A DNA stretch of 32,678 bases from an uncultured Nitrospira sp. (GTDB lineage Bacteria; Nitrospirota; Nitrospiria; Nitrospirales; Nitrospiraceae), in contig CABVRR010000020.1 in assembly GCA_902500705.1 (NCBI GenBank), positions 13,633 through 46,310 of the forward strand, given 5' to 3'. Positions 25,601-32,625 of this stretch are shown here, piece by piece. Each line of letters opens with the position of its first letter. The first letter of the stretch is position 1. Below the pieces are notes generated by a model. It was not told the origin of the DNA. It saw nothing but the letters and a program-made list of their open reading frames with translations, and searched no databases. The position numbers and the translations under genes are program-made.

Positions 25601-27163
25601 TCACGCCTCGGCGACAACACGCTCTTGTTTTTCATAGTGGTGAACGATCGCATCCACCAATGCGGGAATCGTATTCTCCCTTGGCATGATCGAGACCGTC
25701 AAACCATATTCATCGACCGTCTTGGCCGTGATCGGCCCGATACAGGCAATCGCAACCGATTGCACGAGCGGGTGCACGGCCTCCGCACCACCGGCCATCG
25801 CAACAAAATTATGAACCGTGGATGAGCTGGTAAACGTGACGACATCGATCCGGTGATCCAGCAGTCGGTGACGCCACTCCGCCACCTCATGCTGTGGAGC
25901 ACGCGTTCGATACACCGGCACAACATCGACGTGCGCACCCTGCGCACGTAACTCTTCCGGTAAGATCTCTCGCGCAACCTCAGCCCGAGGGATCAGAATG
26001 CGCAGATTACCCAGATCTTGCTGTTTCAGTGTTTCCAACACACCTTCAGCTTGATAGTCCGCCGGAACGACATCTGCTCGTACGCCGAACTTTTCCAGCT
26101 CCATAGCCGTACGAGGCCCGATGCAACAGAGCCGCCGCCCGGCCAAACACCGTGAGTCGAACCCCTGTGCGAACAGCCGAGTCATAAATCGGTCGACACC
26201 GTTCACACTGGTAAAAATAATCCACGCATAGGTGCCGATCTCCGCAATCGCACGATCGACCGGATTCCAATCGACCGGCGGCAAAATGGCAATGGTCGGC
26301 GCCTCGATCGCCTCCGCTCCGACACTGAGCAACCGAACGGCCATTTCACCGGCCTGTTCTTTTGCCCGAGTCATCAGGACTCGTTTTCCAAAGAGCGGCT
26401 TCTGCTCAAACCAACTGAGTTGCGGCCGCAGTCGCACGACATCGCCCACAACGATGACCGTCGGTGGTTCCAATTTCGCAGCGGCAGCTTTCTCCACGAT
26501 ATCAGCGAGTGTGCCGACAACCGTCTGTTGCGACACTCTAGTCCCCCAGCGAATGATCGCAACAGGTGTTGAGTCGGCACGCCCCTCGGCCACCAAGTTA
26601 TGGACAATCGACGAAAGTTGCTTCATGCCCATCAGAAACACTAACGTACCATGACTGGTGGCGAGCCGTGGCCATTCCAGTAAGGTTGCAGGCTTGTCCG
26701 GATCTTCATGCCCGGTTACGATCGTCAGCGTCGAGGCTAAGGTACGATGCGTCACGGGAATACCGGCATATGCAGGAGCGGCAACAGCCGCGGTCACTCC
26801 GGGAACGACTTCAAATTCTATCCCGGCTGAAGCCAGCGCTTCCGCTTCTTCCCCTCCACGCCCGAAGACAAACGGATCGCCTCCCTTCAACCGCACAACG
26901 ACATTCCCCGCCTGCGCCCGCTCAATCAGCACCCGATTGATGGCTTCTTGCTCAGGATATTTTCTCGTGCCGCGTCGTCCAATGTACAATCGTTCGGCGT
27001 GATCGCGGGCATGAACCAGGAGGGCAGGATTCGCGAGATAATCGTACAGCACGACATCGGCCTGCTCCAGGCATTCCTTTCCACGGAGCGTCAAGAGCCC
27101 AGGATCTCCAGGACCGGCTCCGACGAGGTAGACCTTCCCCTTGTTTCGTCCTACCATGTTCAC
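25601..27163 (-). CDS. cobA-hemD: Fused uroporphyrinogen-III C-methyltransferase / uroporphyrinogen-III synthase
   Basis: This 520-residue two-domain protein starts with a SUMT domain (about 8-250): KVYLVGAGPGDPGLLT, YDYLANPALL, VVRLKGGDPFVFGRGGEEAE, VVPGVTAAVAAPAYAGIPVTHR and VFLMGMKQL. It makes precorrin-2 for sirohaem or cobalamin. A uroporphyrinogen-III synthase domain follows (about 258-515): GKRVLMTRAKEQAGEMAVRL, IIFTSVNGVDRFM, CIGPRTAMELEKFG, DVVTFTSSSTVHNFV and ACIGPITAKTVDEYG. HemD closes hydroxymethylbilane to uroporphyrinogen III, the direct SUMT substrate. The start overlaps the hemC stop by four bases (ATGA). CobA-HemD fusions are known in several bacterial groups. Confidence 0.95.
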   Translation of the reverse strand: MNMVGRNKGKVYLVGAGPGDPGLLTLRGKECLEQADVVLYDYLANPALLVHARDHAERLYIGRRGTRKYPEQEAINRVLIERAQAGNVVVRLKGGDPFVFGRGGEEAEALASAGIEFEVVPGVTAAVAAPAYAGIPVTHRTLASTLTIVTGHEDPDKPATLLEWPRLATSHGTLVFLMGMKQLSSIVHNLVAEGRADSTPVAIIRWGTRVSQQTVVGTLADIVEKAAAAKLEPPTVIVVGDVVRLRPQLSWFEQKPLFGKRVLMTRAKEQAGEMAVRLLSVGAEAIEAPTIAILPPVDWNPVDRAIAEIGTYAWIIFTSVNGVDRFMTRLFAQGFDSRCLAGRRLCCIGPRTAMELEKFGVRADVVPADYQAEGVLETLKQQDLGNLRILIPRAEVAREILPEELRAQGAHVDVVPVYRTRAPQHEVAEWRHRLLDHRIDVVTFTSSSTVHNFVAMAGGAEAVHPLVQSVAIACIGPITAKTVDEYGLTVSIMPRENTIPALVDAIVHHYEKQERVVAEA

Positions 27164-28107
27164 GCGGCTCCGTAAATCTCCTGGAGAATTTTATCTCCGC
27201 CCCGAATCAGCAATCGCTCAGCCAGTTGAACACCGAGCGCGTGAGCTTGCTGATGCGTCCCCTGAATCTGATCACGAAGGACAGTCTTCCCATCGACACT
27301 GGCAACCAGACCATCTACGACCAACTGCTCACCCGACAACGTAGCATAGGCCGCAATGGGCACCTGACAGCCCCCCTCCAAGCGGCGCAAGAAGGCCCGC
27401 TCTGCAGTCACCGTCGTATGGGTTGCCTCATGAGTAAGTCGCATCAAGATCGAGCGCACAAACACATCAGTCGTTCGCCCTTCAATACCCAACGCTCCCT
27501 GCCCGATCGCGGGCAGACTGAGGATGGGAGGAAGATATTCCGTGATGGTCTCAGACCATCCTAATCGATGCAGGCCGGCGGCAGCTAAGACGATGGCATC
27601 AAACTGCCCTTCCTTGAGCTTTCTTAGTCGCGTATCCAGGTTGCCGCGCAGCATTGCGATTTTCAGATCCGGTCTCACCTGTAACAGTTGAGCTTGGCGT
27701 CGAAGGCTTGCCGTCCCGATGGTGGCGCCGAGTGGAAGATCCTGAAACACGTGCCCTGCACGACTGATGAGAGCATCGCGGGCGTCTTCACGCGGAGGCA
27801 CACAGAGAATCTCAAGCCCGTCGGGTAATTCCGCCGGCACATCTTTCATGCTGTGCACCGCGAAATCAATCTCGCCGGCGAGTAACGCATCTTCAATTTC
27901 CTTGACGAACAGGCCTTTCCCTCCGATTTTTGCCAACGGCACATCGACAATCTTGTCGCCAGACGTTTGAATCTTTTTGAGGACGACCCGCACCTCCGGG
28001 GCCGCTTCCTCTACCTTGGACTGAAACCATTCGCTTTGACAGAGCGCCAATTTACTCCCTCTCGTCCCAAGCACTAAGGTTGCGCGTTGGCCGTCCTGTA
28101 TCGACAC
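27160..28107 (-). CDS. hemC: Porphobilinogen deaminase (hydroxymethylbilane synthase) HemC
   Basis: This 315-residue enzyme joins four porphobilinogens into hydroxymethylbilane. Visible are LVLGTRGSKLALCQSEW (11-27), the catalytic-Asp loop FAVHSMKDVPAELP (82-95, Asp89), GTASLRRQAQLL, LRGNLDTRLRKL and the dipyrromethane-cofactor cysteine in RRLEGGCQVPIAAY (Cys247). The start is a GTG at 28107, with AAGAG seven bases upstream. It follows hemA by 27 bases, with a short GC-rich hairpin (28127-28142) whose loop holds the hemA stop, and it overlaps the next gene by four bases. Confidence 0.97.
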   Translation of the reverse strand: MSIQDGQRATLVLGTRGSKLALCQSEWFQSKVEEAAPEVRVVLKKIQTSGDKIVDVPLAKIGGKGLFVKEIEDALLAGEIDFAVHSMKDVPAELPDGLEILCVPPREDARDALISRAGHVFQDLPLGATIGTASLRRQAQLLQVRPDLKIAMLRGNLDTRLRKLKEGQFDAIVLAAAGLHRLGWSETITEYLPPILSLPAIGQGALGIEGRTTDVFVRSILMRLTHEATHTTVTAERAFLRRLEGGCQVPIAAYATLSGEQLVVDGLVASVDGKTVLRDQIQGTHQQAHALGVQLAERLLIRGGDKILQEIYGAA

Positions 28108-28134
28108 AGTGAAACTCTTTTCGTTACCCGCCGA

Positions 28135-29526
28135 TCAGCGGGCTTGTTTATGGGTTGACGTTTCAGGATCCGCATCCTCAACACCCGACTCCGCCGAGCC
28201 CTTGGCCTGATACCGAGGAGGCTCCGTGCAGGTTTTGATCGATTGCGTGGGCGCAGGTTGCTGATCCAGCGCAAAAAAACGGCGCGCCGCTTCGACGAAC
28301 GCGGGGCCGCTCGACGAGTTGACTTCCGTCTTGAGCGTGACCATCGTACGATGGATCAATTTGTTGACGATCGAGGAAGCGAGGCCTTCAACCAATTCCC
28401 GATCTTGCGAAGAGAGATGCGGCAAGCGCGCGAGGACTTTGTTGACCTCCGCCCGCTTCAGGTCGTCGACGTGGGTTCTGAGCGCGACGATCGTCGGCGT
28501 GACTTCCAAGGACTTCATCCAGTCGAGCATGGTGGTCACTTCTTCCAGCACCATCTTCTCGGCTTTCTCCGCCTCCTGCACACGCTCAGCACGGTTCTGT
28601 TCGACTCGATGCTTCAGATCGTCGATGTCGAAGAGAAATGCATTATCGACATGCCGAACCGCCGGATCAATGTTGCGTGGAACCGAAATATCGATCAAGA
28701 ACATCGGACGATTCATGCGCTCCCTGACCGCACGATGCACATCCTCCGCACCCACCAGGTAATGGGCCGCACCCGTAGAAACCAGGACGATATCTGCGGA
28801 AGCCATGTCATCCTTGAATTGGTCGAATGGCACCGCCGTTCCGCCGAACTTCGCAGCCAGCTCAACCGCGTGTTGCGGCGTCCGCGTCGTAATACGCACA
28901 TGTCCCACACCGTGAGCGATCAAATGACGCGCGGCCAGCTTCGCCATTTCACCGGCACCGACCAACAGCACCGTCTTCTCATGCAAGTTTGAAAAGATTT
29001 TTTTGGCCAGCTCCACCGCGGCATAGCTGACCGATACCGCCATTTCTGAAATTTTCGTTTCAGTCCGCACCCGCTTGGCCACCGAGATCGCCTTTTTGAC
29101 GACCTTATTCATGATCACACCGGTCGTCTTATGGGCCAGCGCCACCTCGAACGCACCCTTCAGTTGTCCCAGGATTTGAGATTCCCCGATGATCATCGAG
29201 TCGAGACTCGCGGCGACTCTAAACAAGTGTCCGATTGCTCGATCTCCGGTATGCCAATAAAGGTGCGGGGTCAGCTGTTCTGATGACAGCGACAGATGTG
29301 CATCAGCAAGAAACTCTTGGATCCGTCCGTACCCGGCTTCAATGTCATCGACCACCGAGTAGACTTCGACTCGATTACAGGTCGAGAGCAGGACGCCTTC
29401 CTTGACACCGGGATACGAACAGAGGCGAGTCAGTGCCTCGCCAAGACGGCTTTCTGGAACCGCCAACCGCTCCCGGATCTCCACCGGAGCCGTCTTGTGA
29501 CTCAACCCGACAACGATCAAATGCAT
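28135..29526 (-). CDS. hemA: Glutamyl-tRNA reductase HemA
   Basis: This 463-residue enzyme reduces glutamyl-tRNA to glutamate semialdehyde, the first committed step of five-carbon tetrapyrrole synthesis. The ATG at 29526 gives the conserved N-terminus MHLIVVGLSHKTAPVEIRE. An in-frame GTG five codons upstream (29541) is possible, and neither has a clear ribosome binding site. The catalytic cysteine is in LLSTCNRVEVY (Cys50). HLFRVAASLDSMIIGESQIL, the NADPH-binding VLLVGAGEMAKLAARHL, and the dimerisation domain ending MVTLKTEVNS are all present. The last 45-50 residues are a low-complexity, charged extension past the family core. The gene starts 18 bases after the ccsA/hemX-like gene. Confidence 0.97.
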   Translation of the reverse strand: MHLIVVGLSHKTAPVEIRERLAVPESRLGEALTRLCSYPGVKEGVLLSTCNRVEVYSVVDDIEAGYGRIQEFLADAHLSLSSEQLTPHLYWHTGDRAIGHLFRVAASLDSMIIGESQILGQLKGAFEVALAHKTTGVIMNKVVKKAISVAKRVRTETKISEMAVSVSYAAVELAKKIFSNLHEKTVLLVGAGEMAKLAARHLIAHGVGHVRITTRTPQHAVELAAKFGGTAVPFDQFKDDMASADIVLVSTGAAHYLVGAEDVHRAVRERMNRPMFLIDISVPRNIDPAVRHVDNAFLFDIDDLKHRVEQNRAERVQEAEKAEKMVLEEVTTMLDWMKSLEVTPTIVALRTHVDDLKRAEVNKVLARLPHLSSQDRELVEGLASSIVNKLIHRTMVTLKTEVNSSSGPAFVEAARRFFALDQQPAPTQSIKTCTEPPRYQAKGSAESGVEDADPETSTHKQAR

Positions 29527-29544
29527 GGGACAACCAGCCACATG

Positions 29545-30348
29545 TTACGACAACACACCATGTCCCTTGAGGACAACGCCGACTAACGTGAGCACGACAC
29601 AGGCAAATCCGATGACCGTGAGATAGGCCGCGCGTTTAGCACGCCACCCGACGGTCAGTCTTCCGAGCAGAACGATGAAATAGAACAGCCAGGTGACGAG
29701 CGCCCAGGTTTGCTCGGGATTCCAACTGACATACGATCCTCGCGCAATTTGGGCTGAGATGGCTCCCGTCACGATTCCCAGTGTGAGCAACGGAAACCCC
29801 AACACGATGGATTGTTGGTTGAGATGGTCAAGAAAATCCAGCGCAGGGAGCTTGCTGTAGAGCACGTTAAACTGTTTCGACTTGAGGAGTCGATCCTGAA
29901 TCAGGTACATCACACCGGCGACGAACGCAACGGTAAATCCCACAGCGCCCAACATGCTCAGCGTGACATGAAACCACAGGGTCTTGAGCACAGGCTGAAG
30001 GGTGGGTTCCGTTTCAGGCAGGGCTGCGGCCAAGACCAAGGACACCACGGCCAAAGGCACCATGAAGGACCCGAGCACATGGATCTGATGGCGGAACTCA
30101 ACGACCAGCAGGACGAGAATGATCATCCACGCAAAAAAGGAGAGCGCTTCGGGGAAACTCGGCGGCGCCGACGATGAGGCCGCAAACATTCGTGCTCCGA
30201 GGACGAACGTATGCGCAGCAAACCCCACGGCGGTCAGCCCCAACGACACCTGCGACAAGGCTTCTGACCGTCGCAACGAATATGAAAGAAACGATACCGT
30301 AGCTACGGTATACAAAACCAAGGTGATCATGAAACAGGCGGCTACCAT
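29545..30348 (-). CDS. CcsA/HemX-family inner-membrane protein upstream of hemA
   Basis: This 267-residue protein has about eight membrane helices and matches the CcsA/ResC/HemX family. The second half is very similar in layout to cytochrome c synthetase CcsA: LDHLNQQSIVLGFPLLTLGIVTGA, then GSYVSWNPEQTWALVTWLFY (204-223), then GRLTVGWRAKRAAYLTVIGF. The haem-binding tryptophan-rich motif of CcsA (W-G-S-Y-W-S-W-D-P) reads R-G-S-Y-V-S-W-N-P here, so two tryptophans and the aspartate are lost. Together with its place directly before hemA, this suggests a HemX-type role (control of HemA level, as in Bacillus subtilis) rather than cytochrome c maturation. That is inference. AAGGGAA lies seven bases before the ATG. 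It is the first gene behind the strong promoter at 30402-30431. Confidence 0.85.
   Translation of the reverse strand: MVAACFMITLVLYTVATVSFLSYSLRRSEALSQVSLGLTAVGFAAHTFVLGARMFAASSSAPPSFPEALSFFAWMIILVLLVVEFRHQIHVLGSFMVPLAVVSLVLAAALPETEPTLQPVLKTLWFHVTLSMLGAVGFTVAFVAGVMYLIQDRLLKSKQFNVLYSKLPALDFLDHLNQQSIVLGFPLLTLGIVTGAISAQIARGSYVSWNPEQTWALVTWLFYFIVLLGRLTVGWRAKRAAYLTVIGFACVVLTLVGVVLKGHGVLS
30294..30311. repeat. 18-bp perfect palindrome inside the ccsA/hemX-like gene
   Basis: ATACCGTAGCTACGGTAT is a perfect inverted repeat with no spacer, 37 bases inside the coding start. It sits about 85-100 bases downstream of the haem promoter start site. It could be an operator, or chance. Confidence 0.5.
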
Positions 30349-30401
30349 CAGAAATTCCCTTGTGGGGCACCACGGTCGACTGCCAGTGAGATAAACAGGA
30401 A

Positions 30402-30431
30402 ATTATATCGATGCCGACCAAACAGAGTCAA
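30402..30431 (-). promoter_or_regulatory. Strong sigma-70-like promoter of the haem operon
   Basis: The minus strand has TTGACT (30431-30426), 18 bases, then a perfect TATAAT (30407-30402). Transcription would start near 30395, leaving a leader of about 47 bases before the ccsA/hemX-like ATG. The -10 overlaps the ribosome binding region of the divergent RsmI-like gene, and the -35 lies inside its coding sequence. Confidence 0.75.
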
Positions 30432-31214
30432 CAAAACGCAGCCGCGTCAAGGGCTTCCACCAGTTCGCCCAATCGGACAGGAACCCTCTATATGGTGGCC
30501 GTCTCTATCGGACATCCTGATGATATGACCATACGTGCCGTTCGAATCCTTAGTGAAGTAGGCCTGATCGCATCTGAAGATCCGACCATGACCCAACAAC
30601 TTCTGTTACATCACGGCATTCAGGCAACGGTGACAAGCTACGGCCCCAGAAATATTGATGAAAAAGTGGCAGTACTGGTGCACCGTTTACAGCGGGGCCT
30701 CGATGTCGCGCTCGTCACTGATTGTGGATCGCCCCTCGTGGCCGATCCTGGCCATTATCTTGTCGCCGCGGCGCATGCGCATGGCATCCCTGTGATTCCT
30801 GTGCCTGGTCCTTCTGCGGTGATTGCAGCCCTGACCATTGCGGGATACCCTTGCGAGTCCTTCTATTTCGTCGGGCATCTGCCGAACGCCTCCTTACAGA
30901 TTGCCCGACGTCTGACCGATTCCCTGGGGCAAGACGGCCCAACCGTGGCCTTCAGCACTGCGACAGGAATCGCGCGTGTATTAAAGATCCTTGAGGACCT
31001 CTCGCCTCGATGCCCGGTGGTTGTTGCCTACGACTTGACGAAACCGACTGAGCACATTATTCGCGGGGCGGTTTGTGAGGTACGCGAGAGGCTTCGTCCC
31101 GGTCAGAGACAGGAAGTGACACTCGTTCTTTCAGGGAAAGGCCGCATGACATCGGATGTACGCGGTGCGCGGCGCACTCAGTCACTCTCCTCTCGACGGA
31201 TCAAAACCCGATAG
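30411..31214 (+). CDS. RsmI-family (tetrapyrrole methylase fold) SAM-dependent methyltransferase, divergent
   Basis: This 267-residue protein is the only plus-strand gene. It resembles RsmI, the 16S rRNA C1402 2'-O-methyltransferase: GTLYMVAVSIGHPDDMTIRA (24-43), IASEDPTMTQQLLLHHGI (53-70), VALVTDCGSPLVADPGHYLV (99-118), VIPVPGPSAVIAALTIAGYP (128-147) and FYFVGHLP (151-158). The SAM-fold motifs are kept. Positions normally invariant in RsmI differ: the EDTR motif is EDPT, the SYHEHNE motif is SYGPRNI, the FYESPHR region is FSTATGI, and RELTK is AYDLTK. It may therefore act on another substrate. The N-terminal 22 residues are a polar extension and the C-terminus is basic (RRIKTR). AGGAA lies nine bases before the ATG. 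The 3' end overlaps the opposing TusA-like gene by 37 bases. Confidence 0.82.
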   Translation: MPTKQSQQNAAASRASTSSPNRTGTLYMVAVSIGHPDDMTIRAVRILSEVGLIASEDPTMTQQLLLHHGIQATVTSYGPRNIDEKVAVLVHRLQRGLDVALVTDCGSPLVADPGHYLVAAAHAHGIPVIPVPGPSAVIAALTIAGYPCESFYFVGHLPNASLQIARRLTDSLGQDGPTVAFSTATGIARVLKILEDLSPRCPVVVAYDLTKPTEHIIRGAVCEVRERLRPGQRQEVTLVLSGKGRMTSDVRGARRTQSLSSRRIKTR

Positions 31215-31447
31215 GCCTGGTCGACTCGTTCTTGTGACAAGACCGTATGGCCTTCGTTTTCAACGCTCCGAGGGACATTGCGGATGGGATCGCCATCGTC
31301 AAGCAGCACTGCCAGTACCTGTCCTTGCTTCAGGGTTTCCAGCTTGAGCTTGGTCTTCACGAAGTTGTACGGGCAAATCACTCCGCGAAGATCAAGTTCT
31401 GACACCGGCGCTTCCGACAACCTTTGCTGGTCGTTCATCATATCCAT
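31178..31447 (-). CDS. TusA-family sulfur carrier-like protein
   Basis: This 89-residue protein has the TusA/SirA two-layer fold pattern. The active-site segment is ELDLRGVICPYNFVKTKLKL (17-36), with the conserved Cys25-Pro. LKQGQVLAVLLDDGDPIRNVPRSVENEGH then fits the beta-alpha-beta core. TusA-like proteins carry a persulfide for thiolation or sulfur transfer. The usual C-P-x-P motif is C-P-Y-N here, a variant present in some family branches. The start may be the first ATG (31447) or one of two ATGs at codons 3 and 4; no strong ribosome binding site is seen. A short GC hairpin (31165-31177) directly follows its stop, inside the RsmI-like gene. Confidence 0.85.
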   Translation of the reverse strand: MDMMNDQQRLSEAPVSELDLRGVICPYNFVKTKLKLETLKQGQVLAVLLDDGDPIRNVPRSVENEGHTVLSQERVDQAYRVLIRREESD

Positions 31448-31534
31448 AGCATCACACAGAACTACACGTAAGTCGTTAGACTACCCAATAGGAAGGAAAA
31501 CGGCTGTTCGATCAGCGGTACCGCAGTCTGTATA

Positions 31535-31564
31535 AACAAGGGGCGGCGTTTGCCGCCCCTTGTT
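31535..31564 (-). terminator. Strong hairpin, likely terminator of the secreted-protein gene
   Basis: A perfect 13-bp GC-rich stem (left arm 31535-31547, right arm 31552-31564) has a 4-base loop. On the minus strand it is followed by TTGTTTATA, a modest U-rich tract. It lies 27 bases after the stop of the secreted-protein gene at 31592. It separates that gene from the TusA-like gene. Confidence 0.8.
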
Positions 31565-31591
31565 CGTCTAAGGCGAGGTCGTCGGTTTCTA

Positions 31592-32338
31592 CTACTGCAT
31601 CCCTTTCACAAGGTTTGGCTTCGCCGCATCCGTTCCGTAATCAGACTTGTTTTGGGTCTGATAGCCCCACCCTGGCTGCGGCTCACAATTCCAACAGGGC
31701 GCTGCCCCCGTGAATTCACCGATGGTGGTATCCACGGTCCCAGTGATCTTGCCTGGGAAGACAGACCCGGCGATCCCACCAGTCAGGCTACCGCTGCTGG
31801 TTTCGATCGCGCGCTCGGTCGATGGATTTGGACGCTGACCCAACCCACCAAACCCGGCGAGTCGTTCATTGCCGCGCAGAAGATAGACTTCTCGAACGAC
31901 TTTTCGACCAACCCCATACTCTTGATTCGGCGTGACGACTTCAATGACTTGAAGGGAAATATCATCGCCGCTGTTTAACATCTTCAGCTGATCGAGACTG
32001 GTTCGTTCGTCAAAGTAGACATTGAGTGAACTCATTGCTCCCTGACCTGCACGACCTTCGTCATGGGAGCTTCCACCCGTCTCGAGCAACATCTTTCCTG
32101 CTGGAAAATCGATTGCTAAGACACGGCCATAAATCGTCTCTGGAAGCGACAGCCGTTCAAGAAATGCGGTGCGGTCATAGGTCTGGACTCGATTCGCATT
32201 CCCGGACACATCGCCGACTCCTGTTCCCACGCCCATGGCCGATCCACCGGATGACTGCTGTAGTCGCTCTTGGGCCACTGCAACATTCATAGAGCCGAGA
32301 CAAAGCATTGCGGCTCCCAGTACCATCACGTTACGCAT
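31592..32338 (-). CDS. Secreted protein of unknown function
   Basis: This 248-residue protein was not recognised. It has a clear signal peptide (MRNVMVLGAAMLCLGSMNVA, with likely cleavage after AVA near residue 22), so it is probably periplasmic or outer-surface. A Gly/Ser-rich stretch follows, then a beta-strand-rich middle (about 68-155: IYGRVLAIDFPAGKMLLE, NVYFDERTSLDQLKML, DDISLQVIEVV). That middle resembles small OB-like or DUF5666-like domains in hydrophobic pattern only. The C-terminal part is Gly/Thr-rich with one CWNC pair (215-218) that could form a disulfide or bind metal. AAGGAGG lies seven bases before the ATG. It is monocistronic, with its own promoter and terminator. Confidence 0.85.
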   Translation of the reverse strand: MRNVMVLGAAMLCLGSMNVAVAQERLQQSSGGSAMGVGTGVGDVSGNANRVQTYDRTAFLERLSLPETIYGRVLAIDFPAGKMLLETGGSSHDEGRAGQGAMSSLNVYFDERTSLDQLKMLNSGDDISLQVIEVVTPNQEYGVGRKVVREVYLLRGNERLAGFGGLGQRPNPSTERAIETSSGSLTGGIAGSVFPGKITGTVDTTIGEFTGAAPCWNCEPQPGWGYQTQNKSDYGTDAAKPNLVKGMQ

Positions 32339-32371
32339 GTGCTGCCTCCTTACGAGAGATAAATGAACTGC

Positions 32372-32440
32372 TCACACTCTGTGACAAAAAGCCTGTGAAT
32401 CCTCATTACTTTAGTATGACTGCCGTAGGTGACGGTCAGT
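32372..32440 (-). other. Structured 5' leader of the secreted-protein gene
   Basis: Between the predicted start of transcription (near 32460) and the ATG at 32338 the leader can form two hairpins. One is at 32419-32440 (CCGT/ACGG extended by ACTG/CAGT across a one-base bulge). The other is at 32372-32384 (TCACA/TGTGA with a 3-base loop). No known riboswitch class was recognised. Confidence 0.35.
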
Positions 32441-32467
32441 GGATATAACATGATGAAATATGGCACG

Positions 32468-32496
32468 AACCTAGGCTAATAGTATGGCGCTGTCAA
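32468..32496 (-). promoter_or_regulatory. Sigma-70 promoter of the secreted-protein gene
   Basis: The minus strand has a perfect -35 TTGACA (32496-32491), a 17-base spacer and TAGGTT (32473-32468) as -10, four of six to consensus. It predicts a leader of about 120 bases. The stretch 32339-32625 contains no gene; it holds this promoter, the leader hairpins and a weak inverted repeat at 32575-32596. Confidence 0.65.
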
Positions 32497-32625
32497 GAGG
32501 GTACTTCATCTTGAGCGCAGACAGTTCAGTGATTTGACACAGCTCCTTCAAGCTTCTAGCTCTTGCCTGAACATATTGAGCGTGATTGCACTCAATGTCT
32601 GTATCGATCCAGTTTTTGATCTCGA

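Noticed and set aside
28243..28992. Plus-strand open frame of 249 codons antisense to hemA
   Set aside because: hemA is unambiguous on the other strand. The antisense product is Arg/His-rich with no recognisable motif, as expected from codon bias.
31165..31177. GTGCG-CGG-CGCAC hairpin as a terminator for the TusA-like gene
   Set aside because: The stem is only 5 bp with no U-tract and lies in the RsmI-like coding sequence, so it is noted only as a weak feature.
32575..32596. Inverted repeat after the tRNA as a terminator or attachment site
   Set aside because: It is an 8-bp stem with one wobble and no U-tract. No integrase or duplicated tRNA end is present in the window, so neither role is supported.
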